In this document: positions 10,091-20,064 of the stretch, piece after piece
Layout: every line of letters starts with the position of its first letter
How positions within the stretch are numbered: the first letter of the stretch is position 1
Assembly (NCBI GenBank): GCA_905221605.1
Contig: CAJNDS010001558.1
Location: forward strand, 541,001 to 605,000
Direction: 5' to 3'
DNA from: Symbiodinium natans
Taxonomy: Eukaryota > Sar > Dinophyceae > Suessiales > Symbiodiniaceae
DNA: 64,000 nt
Translations under genes and position numbers: made by a program
The notes under the pieces: generated by a model
The model's input: only the letters and a program-made list of their open reading frames with translations
Databases searched by the model: none
Told to the model about the DNA's origin: nothing

Positions 10091-10479
10091 CCTACGAAGC
10101 CCTGTAGAGTTTGTGGGGCTAAATGATTGCAGGTCGGGCGCCAGTCGATGTATTTCCCAAAATGCCCCATGCATCTAGGAGCACCGGCATGTGTTAGGCT
10201 GGGCGAGGGGCCGGGGCGTGGGGGGGGGGGGGGTGGGGGGGGGGGGGGGGGTTGCGGCAAGATGCCACCTCCTCAGAGGACACCTTCTCTCAAGAACAGA
10301 AAAGCATACCCAAAGCCCCTAAACAAAGCCAGCATAGGGCTTGGCGTTAAGGGGAATTCGGGGAAGAATCTCCCCGAACCAACCCCCCCCCCCTCCCCCA
10401 AAACAATCAAGAGCCCAAGCCCCCCGGAAATAGGCACTATTGCTGGGAGCTTTCAATTCTTTTGGAGGGAAAACCCCAA

Positions 10480-10548
10480 ACCCTAAACCCTAACCCCTAA
10501 ACCCTAAACCCTAACCCCCAAACCCTAAAGAAACCCCCAAACCCTAAA
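10480..10548 (-). repeat. Telomere-like CCCTAAA array
   Basis: CCCTAAA with CCCTAAC and CCCCAAA variants. The preceding 10200-10260 holds long G runs. Confidence 0.85.
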
Positions 10549-10563
10549 GGTTTGTTGGCCGAC

Positions 10564-10620
10564 CTGGATGGCGTTCGCGCTCGCGTTCAAAGCCTTGCTG
10601 ATGCGCTTGACCTGCTCCAG
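10564..10620 (-). CDS. Exon-like segment
   Basis: Exactly 19 codons on the minus strand, LEQVKRISKALNASANAIQ, between CCTGAG| and CCAG|GTCGGC. Amphipathic helical composition. It is placed between a CCCTAAA array on the left and a TTTAGGG array on the right. Confidence 0.55.
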
Positions 10621-10639
10621 CTCAGGGTCTTGGGGTCTT

Positions 10640-10818
10640 AGGGGGTTTAGGGTTTAGGGTTAGGGTTTAGGGTTTAGGGTTTAGGGTTTAGGGTTTAGGG
10701 TTAAGGGTTAAGGGTTAAGGGTTAAGGGTTAAGGGTTAAGGGTTAAGGGTTAAGGGTTAAGGGTTAAGGGTTAAGGGTTAAGGGTTAAGGGTTTAGGGTT
10801 TAGGGTTTAGGGTTTAGG
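10640..10818 (+). repeat. Telomere-like array with TTAAGGG block
   Basis: TTTAGGG at both ends encloses about thirteen pure TTAAGGG heptamers (10697-10792). Confidence 0.95.
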
Positions 10819-10880
10819 CGGTCCTCTAGAGTCCGGGCCGGAGCTGCAACGAACAAAGAAAGGGCCGGAGAGGTCTAGGG

Positions 10881-10964
10881 CTCAGGGGAGAGAGAGAGAG
10901 AGAACAACACACGCATTCACATTCACATCCTCTTGACTCTCGCTCTCTCTCTCTCTCTCTCTCA
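10881..10964. repeat. GA and CT microsatellites as inverted pair
   Basis: (GA)n at 10881-10902 and (CT)n at 10937-10964, ~35 bp apart, could pair into a hairpin. Confidence 0.8.
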
Positions 10965-11037
10965 CACACCCAGAAAACTCGTGGCTAAGCAGGTAGGAGG
11001 AGGGGGGGGTTGGGGGCGGCGGGGGGGGGGGACTTGC

Positions 11038-11075
11038 CTCAGGAACTCCGCAAAGAAGTCATAATGACCGCTGAA
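11038..11075 (-). CDS. Short exon-like segment
   Basis: Minus frame FSGHYDFFAEFLR between CATCGAAG| and a GC-type donor GAG|GCAAGT. Non-GT donors of this kind are common in dinoflagellates. Confidence 0.4.
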
Positions 11076-11282
11076 CTTCGATGGCATCCGAATCCCCGAA
11101 GCCCTAAATCCCCGTAAGCCCTCAACCCTTAAACCCTTCGGGTTTAGGTGGGGCCTAGGGCGCAAAAGCCCCTAGGGTTTCGGGCTTTCGGGCTGAGGGT
11201 TTACGTCTTAAGCTACGTTAAACCCTAGACCCTAGACCCTAGACCCTAAACCCTATAAACCCTAAACCCATAATTTGAAAGT

Positions 11283-11372
11283 CCATGGAGGAAGAAGGCC
11301 ATGCCATGGGCTCCTGGTGTGGATTCTAGTGCGGCTTTCCGCATTCGTGAAGCTGTGGCGGGGGTCTTCGGG
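11283..11372. CDS. Exon-like segment, strand unclear
   Basis: Plus frame APGVDSSAAFRIREAVAGVF, minus frame RMRKAALESTPGAHGMAFFL. It is flanked by CCCTAAA on the left and TTTAGGG on the right. Confidence 0.35.
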
Positions 11373-11526
11373 TCTCCGATTCATAGGGTTTAGGGTTTAG
11401 GGTTTAGGGTTTAGGAATTAGGGTTTAGGGTTTAGTGTTAGGATTTGGGGTTTAGGGCTTAGGGCTTAGGGTTTTGAGATTAGGATGTAGACTTTGGGGT
11501 TTCAACACCGGGCCCCAGCCCCGAAC

Positions 11527-11597
11527 CCTGGGACCCTTCGCCTGTTCCTCCTCCATGGAGTGAGTCACCCCCATGTCTACGACAGCAGGCGGCGACC
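11527..11597 (-). CDS. Exon-like segment
   Basis: Minus frame SPPAVVDMGVTHSMEEEQAK then GPR, after a strong acceptor GTGTTTTGCAG| and before |GTTCGGGG. Confidence 0.45.
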
Positions 11598-11841
11598 CTG
11601 CAAAACACCGGTGTAGGGTTTAGGGTTTAGGGTTTAGGGTTTAGGGTTTAGGGCTTAGGGTTTAGGGCTTAGGGCTTAGGGTTTCCTGAACTCGAAAGCC
11701 TAAGCCCGAACCAAGCCTTTAGGGGTTTGGCGCCTGGAGAACCCTGCCACTATAAGGAGGAGCGTGTTGAGGTATTGCCGGGTGTTGAGACGTGTTTAGC
11801 TTCGGGTTTAGGGTTTAGGGCCGTGTGCTAGGATTTCTCAC

Positions 11842-11944
11842 CGACTCGCAACGCCCCCTTCCCAGAAGAGTCTTCCATCACTTGAATCACAGCCCCTGAC
11901 GATCCGAGGCAAGGCAAAGTAGGCACGGTAGATGACCATTTGTT
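11842..11944 (-). CDS. Exon-like segment
   Basis: Minus frame QMVIYRAYFALPRIVRGCDS then SDGRLFWEGGVAS, between GTAAGCAG| and CG|GTGAGA. GC3-biased codons, mixed hydrophobic and charged. Function unknown. Confidence 0.5.
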
Positions 11945-12929
11945 CTGCTTACCTCGTTTTGACTTCAGCTTCGTTTAGGGTTTAGGGTTTAGGGTTTTAA
12001 TTCGACTTACTTCGTGTGTGCTTCGGCTTGTGTTGGGGCTGTTGCGAAGTGGCTCTGGCACTTCGTTCCGTTAGCGTTTCGGCCTTGTTCGGATTCCTTC
12101 GGCTTGGGCCCCTGTGCCTTCTTTCCGCCTTGCCGGCTCAATCTCGGCTTATTCTTACTTTATTTCCACCGGAAACCTTGTTTCGGCTGTGTCTCGGCCA
12201 TACTCAACGAGGAAAGCCTCGACACAAGCCCCGTACAACTCAAGTGGGGAAGGTTCGGCTGCGCAGGGCTTCTTCCGGACTTGTACCTTTGACCCTAAAC
12301 CCTCTTGTGAGATGAAGGTCTACGGATCTCCCTGAGACCGGTAGGACTACTTGAGCAGTAGGATTTTTACTTGCCATTCTCCAAGCTGGGTTTGGACTTT
12401 AGGGCTTTGGGGGGCTTCGGATTTAGGGTTACTCCCGTGAGTTTTGACACCAACCACTTCCCAAAGTCAAGAACTCCTAAAGCCCTAAAGCCCACACCCT
12501 GAAGCCTAAACCCTAAACCCTAATCCCTAACATCCCCAGGGGAATTCTGGAGCGAGCGAGCGGCCTGGCCAAGCCCGGAATGTTCTCCGGCAAAGCCGCT
12601 TCTATTCGTCGCAGGCGTTGTGTATTTAGAGAGCCAGCTTCGGGGTGAGGAGATGTTTTTTTGTTTGGGGGCTTCCCTTATGACAGGAGCCCAGACGTCT
12701 TGCAGATGTCTTCTTGCACCTCGTCTTTTGCGGCTGAACCCTATAAGCCCTACGAAGAAGTGCCTAAACCCGGTGTGACAGCATCCAGAGCTGAGGATTT
12801 GCGTTTAGGGTCAGCTGAAAAATTCGGCACCTTGTACAATAATCCCTTGAAGGAGCATATAAGGTACCGAATGCCCAAACTCCCTAAACCCTGAACCCTG
12901 AACCCTGAACCCTAAACCCTAAACCCTAC

Positions 12930-13007
12930 GAACGAGTTTAGTCGAGTTCCTTCCTGTCTTGGCGGGAGCATGTGCTCTTTCTCAGAGCCAAAGCTTCGGA
13001 GTGGCTT
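12930..13007 (-). CDS. Exon-like segment with telomeric donor
   Basis: Exactly 26 codons, KPLRSFGSEKEHMLPPRQEG then TRLNSF. Acceptor GTCCGCAG|; donor TTC|GTAGGGTTTAGGG, where the telomeric array starts at the splice site. Confidence 0.5.
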
Positions 13008-13018
13008 CTGCGGACCCC

Positions 13019-13080
13019 CTCCCATGTAGGGTTTGGGGTTTAGGGTTTAGGGTTTAGGGTTCAGGGTTCAGGGTGGAGGG
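13019..13080 (+). repeat. Telomere-like TTTAGGG array
   Basis: TTTAGGG then TTCAGGG units. Confidence 0.85.
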
Positions 13081-13109
13081 TGTAGGATTTGCTTGATCCC
13101 CATGTTCAC

Positions 13110-13183
13110 CAGCAGCCACGCACACTCGGCTACAGCTCGCAAGGTTTGGGGAGCCGCGGCATCAACTCGCATAAGTCGATGGC
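13110..13183 (-). CDS. Exon-like segment
   Basis: Minus frame HRLMRVDAAAPQTLRAVAEC then AWLL, between AATGAAG| and CTG|GTGAAC. The frame stays open for eight further codons (VNMGIKQI). Confidence 0.45.
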
Positions 13184-13404
13184 CTTCATTCCCAAACAGA
13201 ACCTAGACCCAAGAGTGACCTAGGAAGAACAGTTTAGGGTTTAGGGTTTAGGGTTTAGGGTTTAGGGTTTAGGGTTTCTAAGGGAACCAAAGCCCTTAGA
13301 AAGAGGGAATAAGGGCCTACTCTGGGTCCTAGAGCAGGGACGGCACTTCCTGATTCTCTGCAATATTCTCTGGTTGTGGACACTGCTGAACCAAAGCAAT
13401 GGGT

Positions 13405-13488
13405 AGAAGCCCCTGAACCCTAAACCCTAAACCCTAAACCCTGAGCCCTGAACCCTAAACCCTAAACCCTAAACCCTAAACCTTAAAC
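13405..13488 (-). repeat. Telomere-like CCCTAAA array
   Basis: CCCTAAA units with CCCTGAA and CCTTAAA variants; the last unit supplies the donor of the 13489 exon. Confidence 0.85.
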
Positions 13489-13562
13489 CTTCACTTTTTG
13501 GGTGAGCCCAGCTCGCGTGGCGTTCAGGAGGCGAGGCATCAGGGCGAAGAAGTAGCCGCGTG
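13489..13562 (-). CDS. Exon-like segment with telomeric donor
   Basis: Minus frame RGYFFALMPRLLNATRAGLT then QKVK, between CAATCAG| and GAAG|GTTTAAGG. The donor lies in the first, slightly diverged telomeric unit. Confidence 0.5.
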
Positions 13563-13581
13563 CTGATTGACGCGGTGTAGT

Positions 13582-13767
13582 CATGGGTTCCCCTACTACC
13601 CCCCTCTAAAGGGTTTAGGGTTTAGGGTTTAGGGTTTAGGGCTACTATCCCCCCCTAGGTTCCCGCATGATTAAGGTGTCTAGGGATAATGAAGCCGAAT
13701 TATGGTTACTTAAGGGGGGTACCTCGGGGGGGTAGTATCATGGGGGGGGTGGTAGGGGGAACCCATG
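13582..13767. mobile_element. MITE-like element M6 with telomeric insert
   Basis: Near-perfect terminal inverted repeats CATGGGTTCCCCTACTACCC and GGTGGTAGGGGGAACCCATG, ~185 bp apart. A pure TTTAGGG block (13611-13640) sits inside, beside a second internal repeat of CTACTA/TAGTAT with C and G runs. Confidence 0.65.
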
Positions 13768-14289
13768 GTGGGTCGGTGGGCTTAGGGTTTAAGGGTTTGA
13801 AGGGTTTCAATAGGCTTCATTTCGAGTTTTCTGAGCTTACAGGGCTTTAATGGCTTTAAGGGTTTTAGTAGGCTTTGGGGTTTTAGGCGCTTTAGTCGGG
13901 TGTAAGGGTTTGAAGGGTTTCATAAGTTTTACTAAACAAATTCAGCTCTTACAGGGCTTTCAAGTGTTAATAGGGTTTCGGGGTTTAAGGGCCCTTAATA
14001 GGGTTTAGGGCTTCAGGCACAGCTTTGCAACTGCTTGCCTTGGAGAGACCCGAGGGCGTTCGGATTCGTACGGACTTCTTGTAGGGCTTCATAATTAATT
14101 TGGGCCCCCCCGGTATATACAAAATATATATATATATATATATATGCTACCCCCCCCCCCCCATGCGCCCACGCTTCAGCATGGTTTCCAGACAAAAACA
14201 CTACGTTCCGCCACCCGCGGTGGGTTTTAAAGGGAGGAGGAACTCCCATAAAACTCCAGCAGAAGTGACCTGAACAATTTGCTCGAGAT

Positions 14290-15115
14290 TGTGGATTGCA
14301 TGCTATGAGTTTAAATAGAAATCCTATGCGTGTGAATAGCGTTCCTATCAAATTTAATTGGGTTCATAGGATTCATCTTGTTTCAATAGGAATCTTATAA
14401 AAATGAAAAGGAAACCCATTAATGGGAATGAGAACCCTTAATTCTATTAAATTCTATGGGAACCCTATTGAAATGACAGAATCCTATTTAAAATTGATAG
14501 GAATCATATTACATTTGTAGGAGCCTTATTAAAATAATTCGGCAAACTATGGAAATGTATTGGAATCTTATACACAGAAAAACAGGAATCCTCTATTTCA
14601 ATCCATAGGAACCCTAGAAAACGTAGAACCCAATTATACTTGATAGCAATCCTAATAAACTGAAGAGGGCCCCTACTAAAATTAATAGGAATGAACCCCT
14701 AAATAGTAGGAGTCCTACAAAAATTAATATGAGCCTAAACCAATCGGTATCCCTTTCAAACGAATGAGATCCCTATTAAAATAAATACGAATCCCATTAA
14801 CATGAATAAGCATCTGATTAAACTTGATAGGAATTTCATTACATTAGTAGGAGCCTTATTAAAAGAATTAGGAACCCTATGAAACTTTATTGGAATCCTA
14901 TAGAAAGAAATAGGAATCCTCTATTGACTTCATAGGAATCCTGCCAATATTTTTCGGAACCGATAAAAGTTAATAGGAAGCCTATTAAAATGAATAGGAA
15001 CCCTTGCCAAATTGAAAAGAACCGGTTATAATTCATAGGAATCCTTTTAAAATGAGAAGGAACCTTGCTAAATGAATAGGAACCAATAAGACTCCTGTCT
15101 AAAATAAAATGAATC
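14290..15115. repeat. Degenerate AT-rich spaced repeat
   Basis: Dozens of loose ~25-35 bp units around AATAGGAATCCTATTAAAAT with no telomeric blocks. Two ~105-bp segments (14509-14614 and 14836-14940) are diverged copies starting ATTACATTNGTAGGAGCCTT, implying a higher-order period near 327 bp. Confidence 0.7.
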
Positions 15116-15120
15116 GGCTT

Positions 15121-16150
15121 AAAAGATTGGTTTTTTTTGGACAGTACAGCGTTTTTGCAGTCCCAGGCCTCGAAAGTGCTGTACTGTCCCAAAAAAACCA
15201 ATCTTTTTAAGGCAAAAAGTGCAAAAATGCTGTACTGTCCCAAAAAAACCAAAAAAAAACCAAAGTTTGGAGACCTTGGGCTCCTCCAGGGCCTGGAGGT
15301 CTCCAAACTTTGGTTTTTTTGGTTTTTGTGGGACAGTACGGCATTTTTGCTTGTTTTGGCTTAAAAAGATTGGTTTTTTTGGGACAGTACAGCGTTTTTG
15401 CAGTCCCAGGCCTCGAAAGTGCTGTACTGTCCCAAAAAAACCAATCTTTTTAAGGCAAAAAGTGCAAAAATGCTGTACTGTCCCAAAAAAAACCAAAGTT
15501 TGGAGACCTTGGGCTCCTCCAGGGCCTGGAGGTCTCCAAACTTTGGTTTTTTTGGTTTTTTTGGGACAGTACGGCATGTTTGCTTGTTTTGGCTCAAAAA
15601 GATTGGTTTTTTTGGGACAGTACAGCGTTTTTGCAGTCCCAGGCCTCGAAAGCGCTGTACTGTCCCAAAAAAACCAATCTTTTTAAGGCAAAAAGTGCAA
15701 AAATGCTGTACTGTCCCAAAAAAACCAAAAAAAAACCAAAGTTTGGAGACCTTGGGCTCCTCCAGGGCCTGGAGGTCTCCAAACTTTGGTTTTTTTGGTT
15801 TTTTTGGGACAGTACGGCATTTTTGCTTGTTTTGGCTCAAAAAGATTGTTTTTTTTGGGACAGTACAGCGTTTTTGCAGTCCCAGGCCTCGAAAGTGCTG
15901 TACTGTCCCAAAAAAACCAATCTTTTTAAGGCAAAAAGTGCAAAAATGCTGTACTGTCCCAAAAAAACCAAAAAAAAACCAAAGTTTGGAGACCTTGGGC
16001 TCCTCCAGGGCCTGGAGGTCTCCAAACTTTGGTTTTTTTGGTTTTTTTGGGACAGTACGGCATTTTTGCTTGTTTTTGCTTAAAAAGATTGGTTTTTTTG
16101 GGACAGTACAGCGTTTTTGCTCTTCTGGGCCTAAAACATTGGTACAGTAG
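15121..16150. repeat. 243-bp tandem array of nested hairpins
   Basis: Four units starting at 15124, 15367, 15600 and 15843 plus a partial fifth at 16086. Period is 243 bp; the second unit is 10 bp shorter. Each unit contains hairpin A (~85 nt; arms AGATTGGTTTTTTTGGGACA and its complement) and hairpin B (~130 nt, e.g. 15221-15350; arms TGCTGTACTGTCCC...CCAAAGTTTGGAGACC and complement). Open frames through it on both strands are by-products of the symmetry. Confidence 0.95.
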
Positions 16151-16249
16151 AGCGCTTTCGTGCTCGCTGCCCTCGGAGGCTTCGAAATCCTAAGCCTCTA
16201 AACCCTACCATGGCACCTGAGAGGAAAAAGTGTGGGCATATGGGGGGGG

Positions 16250-16740
16250 GGTACCATATATATATATTATATTAATAATAATGGCCCAGACCTCGGATCC
16301 CTCTAAAGCCTTTTAGGCAAGAGACCACACTAAGGGCCCATGGCTCCAACCTTAGACAAACCATACAAAATTAGGTTTAGGGGGTTTAGGGTTTAGGGTT
16401 TAGGGTTTAGGGTTTCCTAAACCCCAAAGGGTTTCTGGCTTCTGGTGTTGGCCAAGGGTCGTGATATGCCAAAACCCACAGCCTGAAGGCTCCGTGAAAG
16501 CTCTTGATCACGGGGTTAGGGGTTTACGGGCATAATTGGAGGCTTCGGTGTTGCGGGTTTGCGGTCTACGCTGTAGTTAGGGTTTAGGGCGACAGGAACC
16601 CCCCCCCCCCCCTACCCGAAAACCCTATGCCCTAAACCCTAACCCTATATCCTAAGCCCAACCCTAATTACTAAACCCTAAACCTAAACCCCTGCACCCA
16701 AATCCGAGGATCTGATTAATAAAACCACGCAAATTTAAAG
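16250..16740. other. Mixed spacer
   Basis: Contains an (AT)n tract at 16257-16275, a TTTAGGG block at 16378-16420, a C run near 16600 and decayed CCCTAAA at 16620-16690. No exon is supported. Confidence 0.5.
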
Positions 16741-16744
16741 ATAG

Positions 16745-17400
16745 CAATTTTTGGCCCGACCCCTGAAAAAACTACTTTCCATTAAGGGAGCCAAAACCCA
16801 AAATGTACAAAAAACCTTGGGATTTAAAGAAAAATGGCGGCCCCAAAAAACAAATGGAAATGCTGAAGGCTGCAGAAATAATGGAAAGACCGCCGGCCCG
16901 CGAGGACGAGAAGCACAGAGTCAGCAATTAGACGACGTGCTCTTGGATTTTCTTGGAAAACTGCGATTCCTTACTACCTCGAGGATCGATGCCCCAGTCA
17001 TTCGCTCCTGACCTACCACTTACAGGGCCGGAATTCAGGAATTCAGGCCAAAGTTTGTGATGTTAAAATCACTTAAATCATGGAAAGCCCGGCGGGCCCT
17101 CCATGACGACAAGCACGGAGATTTGACTTGCTTAAGCAAACACAGCTAAAAAGAGAAGCTTCCAAGAAGGGATTCATAACAGGGCCAAAAAAAAACCGAA
17201 CAATTGGAGAAAAACATGGGGTGAGAACAAACCTAAGCCTTCCAAGAAGAGGAGAAGAGGAGCGGAAAAGGACGCCCACCTCCCCACCCCCGCCCTCCCC
17301 CGCCCCCAGCCAAGGAAATAATAGACCCCTTTCCCTATTCTCGCCAGGGATGGGGTGGGTGGGGGGCGGGCCCCTACTAATCAGAAGCACGGATTAACCC
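16745..17400. other. Purine-rich stretch with a diverged direct repeat
   Basis: GGAAAG...CGGC...GACGA(G/C)AAGCAC(A/G)GAG occurs at 16882-16923 and 17079-17120. The plus frame includes QLDDVLLDFLGKLRFLTTSR (16925-16985). Possible gene fragment; function unknown. Confidence 0.35.
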
Positions 17401-17461
17401 CTGAACCCTATAAACCCAACAGAACGCACTTGCGCCAAGAGCCATCGCGGTGCACGCAGTG

Positions 17462-17558
17462 CTAATTGCTCGGCTCAGCTTCGTCGTGCAGCCGCGCGAG
17501 CTCGCTTATCTTACCTCCGAAGGGTGGGCCCTCAACCCATATCAAAGCATCCCGTAAG
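17462..17558 (-). CDS. Probable terminal exon
   Basis: Minus frame RDALIWVEGPPFGGKISELA then RLHDEAEPSN and a TAG stop (17462-17464), after AACAAAG|. The antisense plus frame is open as well (LIARLSFVVQPRELAYLTSE with AACAG| and |GTAAGC edges), so the strand is not settled. Confidence 0.45.
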
Positions 17559-17964
17559 CTTTGTTTGTGTTGTTTCGTAAGGTTTAGGTTTTAGGGTTTA
17601 GGGATTCGGGCTTCGAGGGCTTCGAGGGTTTTGAGGGTTTTGGAAGCAGCTCTTCGAACCCATTTATCTCCCACCCCTTGCCTCCACGCATGCATGCGAA
17701 GCTAGATGATGCCAAGACCCTAAACCTAAATCCTGAACCCTAGGACCCTAAACCCTACACCCTGAACCCTGCACCCTAAACCCTGAACCCTAAACCCTGA
17801 ACCCTGAACCCGAAAACCCTAAATCCGCACCCTAAGCCCGCAACCCCGAGACCAAGCTTCGGGCTCATATTGCGAAAAAACTTAACTGTAATGCGGGGCT
17901 ATGGGAAAGAAGCGGGCTTCCTGCGAAGCCCTGCCTAAGGAACCCAAAACCTATTCTGCGCATC

Positions 17965-18058
17965 GGGCTTGGGGTTCAGGGTTTAGGGTTCAGGGTTCAG
18001 GGTTCAGGGTTTAGGGTTTAGGGTTTAGGGTTTAGGGTTTAGGGTTTAGGGTTTAGGG
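17965..18058 (+). repeat. Telomere-like TTTAGGG array
   Basis: TTCAGGG units followed by about eight TTTAGGG units. Confidence 0.9.
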
Positions 18059-18059
18059 T

Positions 18060-18610
18060 CGTGAGTGAGTCAGGAGCCAGCTTGAGAGGATTGAGATTAC
18101 CTTGTCTGCAACATGTTGGCTCAAGGTCTACAGGAGCCCAACCCACCGGCAGATTGTCTTTTCAAAAAACATCATGTATAGTGCAGGTTCCTTCATTCGG
18201 TGCGTACCAGACGATCTTTTTCGGCATAACAAATCCCTACACCACACGTTTCAATTTTTTTTTTAGTTTTATTGCCTTTGTTTACCTTTACTATATATTT
18301 TGCTAAGCATTTGCTGTGATTTTATACAGGTGCGGCCATTTAGCAGACTTATTGCACGTTGCAGCACACTAAATCCCTACAGCAAATCCGCTAAACTTTT
18401 CATTATAGTTCCCATGTCATTTACATTGCTGCCCTCAAGCCTTAACCCTGGACCTTCATCCCGAGATGCCATAGGACACAGGCTCCTATCAGAACCTGTC
18501 TTCTCTTGTTTGGTGTTGTTGCTGATTGGCGGCAAAAAGAACCCTTAGCCCACGCAAGGGTTATGAGACCAACGCTAAGTAAAAGGGCTCCGTAGACAGA
18601 AGACCTTACC
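18060..18610. other. Repeat-poor stretch before a plus-strand ATG frame
   Basis: Contains an intron-like end (T-rich 18250-18330, ATTTTATACAG| at 18329). GTTGGCTCAAG at 18115 matches the 3' end of the dinoflagellate spliced leader as I remember it. No clear exon. Confidence 0.3.
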
Positions 18611-18750
18611 ATGGCAAACTTCCCGAATCCTTTCTGGTCGGATGCGGTGCAGCAGGAATTTCGTCGTGCACAACAGATGGCGCAGGAGGACCCTGGGGAG
18701 AGAGGTGCAGATACAAGGGAAGGCGATGAATCTGAACGTGAAACGCCATA
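18611..18750 (+). CDS. Possible first exon, NPFWS motif
   Basis: ATG in a good context (CTTACCATGGC) opens MANFPNPFWSDAVQQEFRRA then QQMAQEDPGERGADTREGDE, before running into CCCAAA repeats. From memory, a similar NPFWS...Q N-terminus occurs in dinoflagellate retroelement-related proteins. Treat as a hint only. This is one of the few segments I read as plus-strand. Confidence 0.35.
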
Positions 18751-18828
18751 TGAGTTCAGGGTTCAGACCCCAAACCCCGAAACCCCGAACCCCAAATCGC
18801 AAAGCCCCCGGCTATGTTCGAAGCCAGA

Positions 18829-18952
18829 ACCCCAAACCCTAAACCCTAAACCCCAAACCCTAAACCCTAAACCCCAAACCCTAAACCCTAAACCCTAAAC
18901 CCCAAACCCTAAACCCTAAACCCTAAACCCTAAATCCTAAACCCTAAACCCA
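18829..18952 (-). repeat. Telomere-like CCCTAAA array flanked by a 28-bp duplication
   Basis: CCCTAAA and CCCCAAA units between two near-identical 28-bp copies (18801-18828 and 18962-18989, 25 of 28 identical) containing CCCCCGGCTATG. Confidence 0.85.
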
Positions 18953-18964
18953 ATGATCCCTAAG

Positions 18965-19041
18965 GCCCCCGGCTATGGTCGAAGCCGGAGGCTGGCAGAG
19001 TTTGTCGGCGCTGGGGTACTCGAGACGACTCTCCTGGGCTG
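18965..19041 (-). CDS. Exon-like segment, strand unclear
   Basis: Minus frame AQESRLEYPSADKLCQPPAS then TIAGG; the plus frame APGYGRSRRLAEFVGAGVLE is also open after CCCTAAG|. Its edge is duplicated beyond the neighbouring telomeric array. Confidence 0.4.
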
Positions 19042-19099
19042 CTTTTGGGGGGACTTTGGGGCTTTAGGGTTTGGCGTTTAGGGTCTCGGATTTAGTGTC

Positions 19100-19320
19100 T
19101 AGGGTTTAGGGCTAGGGTTTAGGGTTTAGGGTTTAGGGTTTAGGGTTTGGGGTTTAGGGTTTAGGGTTTAGGGTTTGGGGTTTGGGGTTTGGGGTTTGGG
19201 GTTTAGGGTTTGGGGTTTTGGGTTTAGGGTTTGGGGTTTGGGGTTTGGGGTTTGGGGTTTAGGGTTTGGGGTTTAGGGTTTAGGGTTTAGGGTTAAGGGT
19301 TAGGATTTGTGGTTTGAGGT
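19100..19320 (+). repeat. Telomere-like mosaic of TTTAGGG and TTTGGGG
   Basis: Blocks of TTTAGGG alternate with pure TTTGGGG blocks (19181-19205, 19231-19260). Confidence 0.9.
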
Positions 19321-19861
19321 TTAGGGCCTAGGTTCCAGGGTTGTAGGGATCTGGGCTAGGCTGTAGTCCTTAGGTATGGGCAATTCCGAAAACAGGTTGA
19401 TCTACCCTGATGAGGGTTTAGGCTTAGGGTCTAGGGAAGCACTGTTCCAGGACCCCACCCCCCCCCCCCCTCCCAAATGGGGAATATTTCTGGGGTTTTT
19501 TAAAGTAGCCGCCCCGAAAAGGACGATAGTTGAGAACTGACCACAGGCCTCTAAACCCTAAACCCTCAACCCTGAACCCTAAACCCTAAACCCTACCCCC
19601 TAGCCCTAAACCCTAAACTAGAAAGACCTTATCGGTTCGAACGTTTCAGACCCCAGGGGGGGGGGCCTTGCAGGAAGGGTTTGGGGTTTGGGGTTAGGGT
19701 TTAGGGTTTAGGGTTTGGGGTTGAGGGTTAAGGCTGTTGAGGGTTTAGGGTTTAGGGTTTAGGGTTTGGGGCTGCAGGAGCTAGGATTGAAGGTTGAGGT
19801 CTGAGGGTTTAGGCCCTTGGCCTACACGGCCCCTACACAAGAAAGACGCCCTCCAACCGCA

Positions 19862-19988
19862 GCCTTGAACCCTAAACCCCTAAACCCTAAACTCCCCAAA
19901 CCCTAAACCCTAAACTCTAAACCCTAAACCCTAAACCCTAAACCCTAAACCCTAAACCCTAAACCCTAAACCCTAAACCCGAACCCCC
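19862..19988 (-). repeat. Telomere-like CCCTAAA array
   Basis: About seventeen heptamers, mostly pure CCCTAAA. Confidence 0.9.
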
Positions 19989-19993
19989 TCAAC

Positions 19994-20064
19994 CCCGTCC
20001 CATCCCTCTAAGACCCCAAAAACAAACTCTGCGACTTTCTGCGGCTGCGACTCCGCGCCCCAGC
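19994..20064 (-). CDS. Exon-like segment
   Basis: Minus frame GWGAESQPQKVAEFVFGVLE then GWDG between CTTTAG| and |GTTGAGGG. The plus frame PSKTPKTNSATFCGCDSAPQ is also open. Confidence 0.4.

Noticed and set aside
10127-10486. 119-codon plus frame with poly-Gly
   Set aside because: Driven by G runs at 10218-10252; no start context and low complexity.
10697-10792. CRISPR-like regular repeats
   Set aside because: The heptamer arrays have no spacers and the sequence is clearly eukaryotic.
15137-16150. Frames of 150-250 codons in the hairpin array (KVLYCPKKTN type)
   Set aside because: They exist on both strands through the same inverted repeats, are rich in K/F from A/T runs and repeat with the 243-bp unit.
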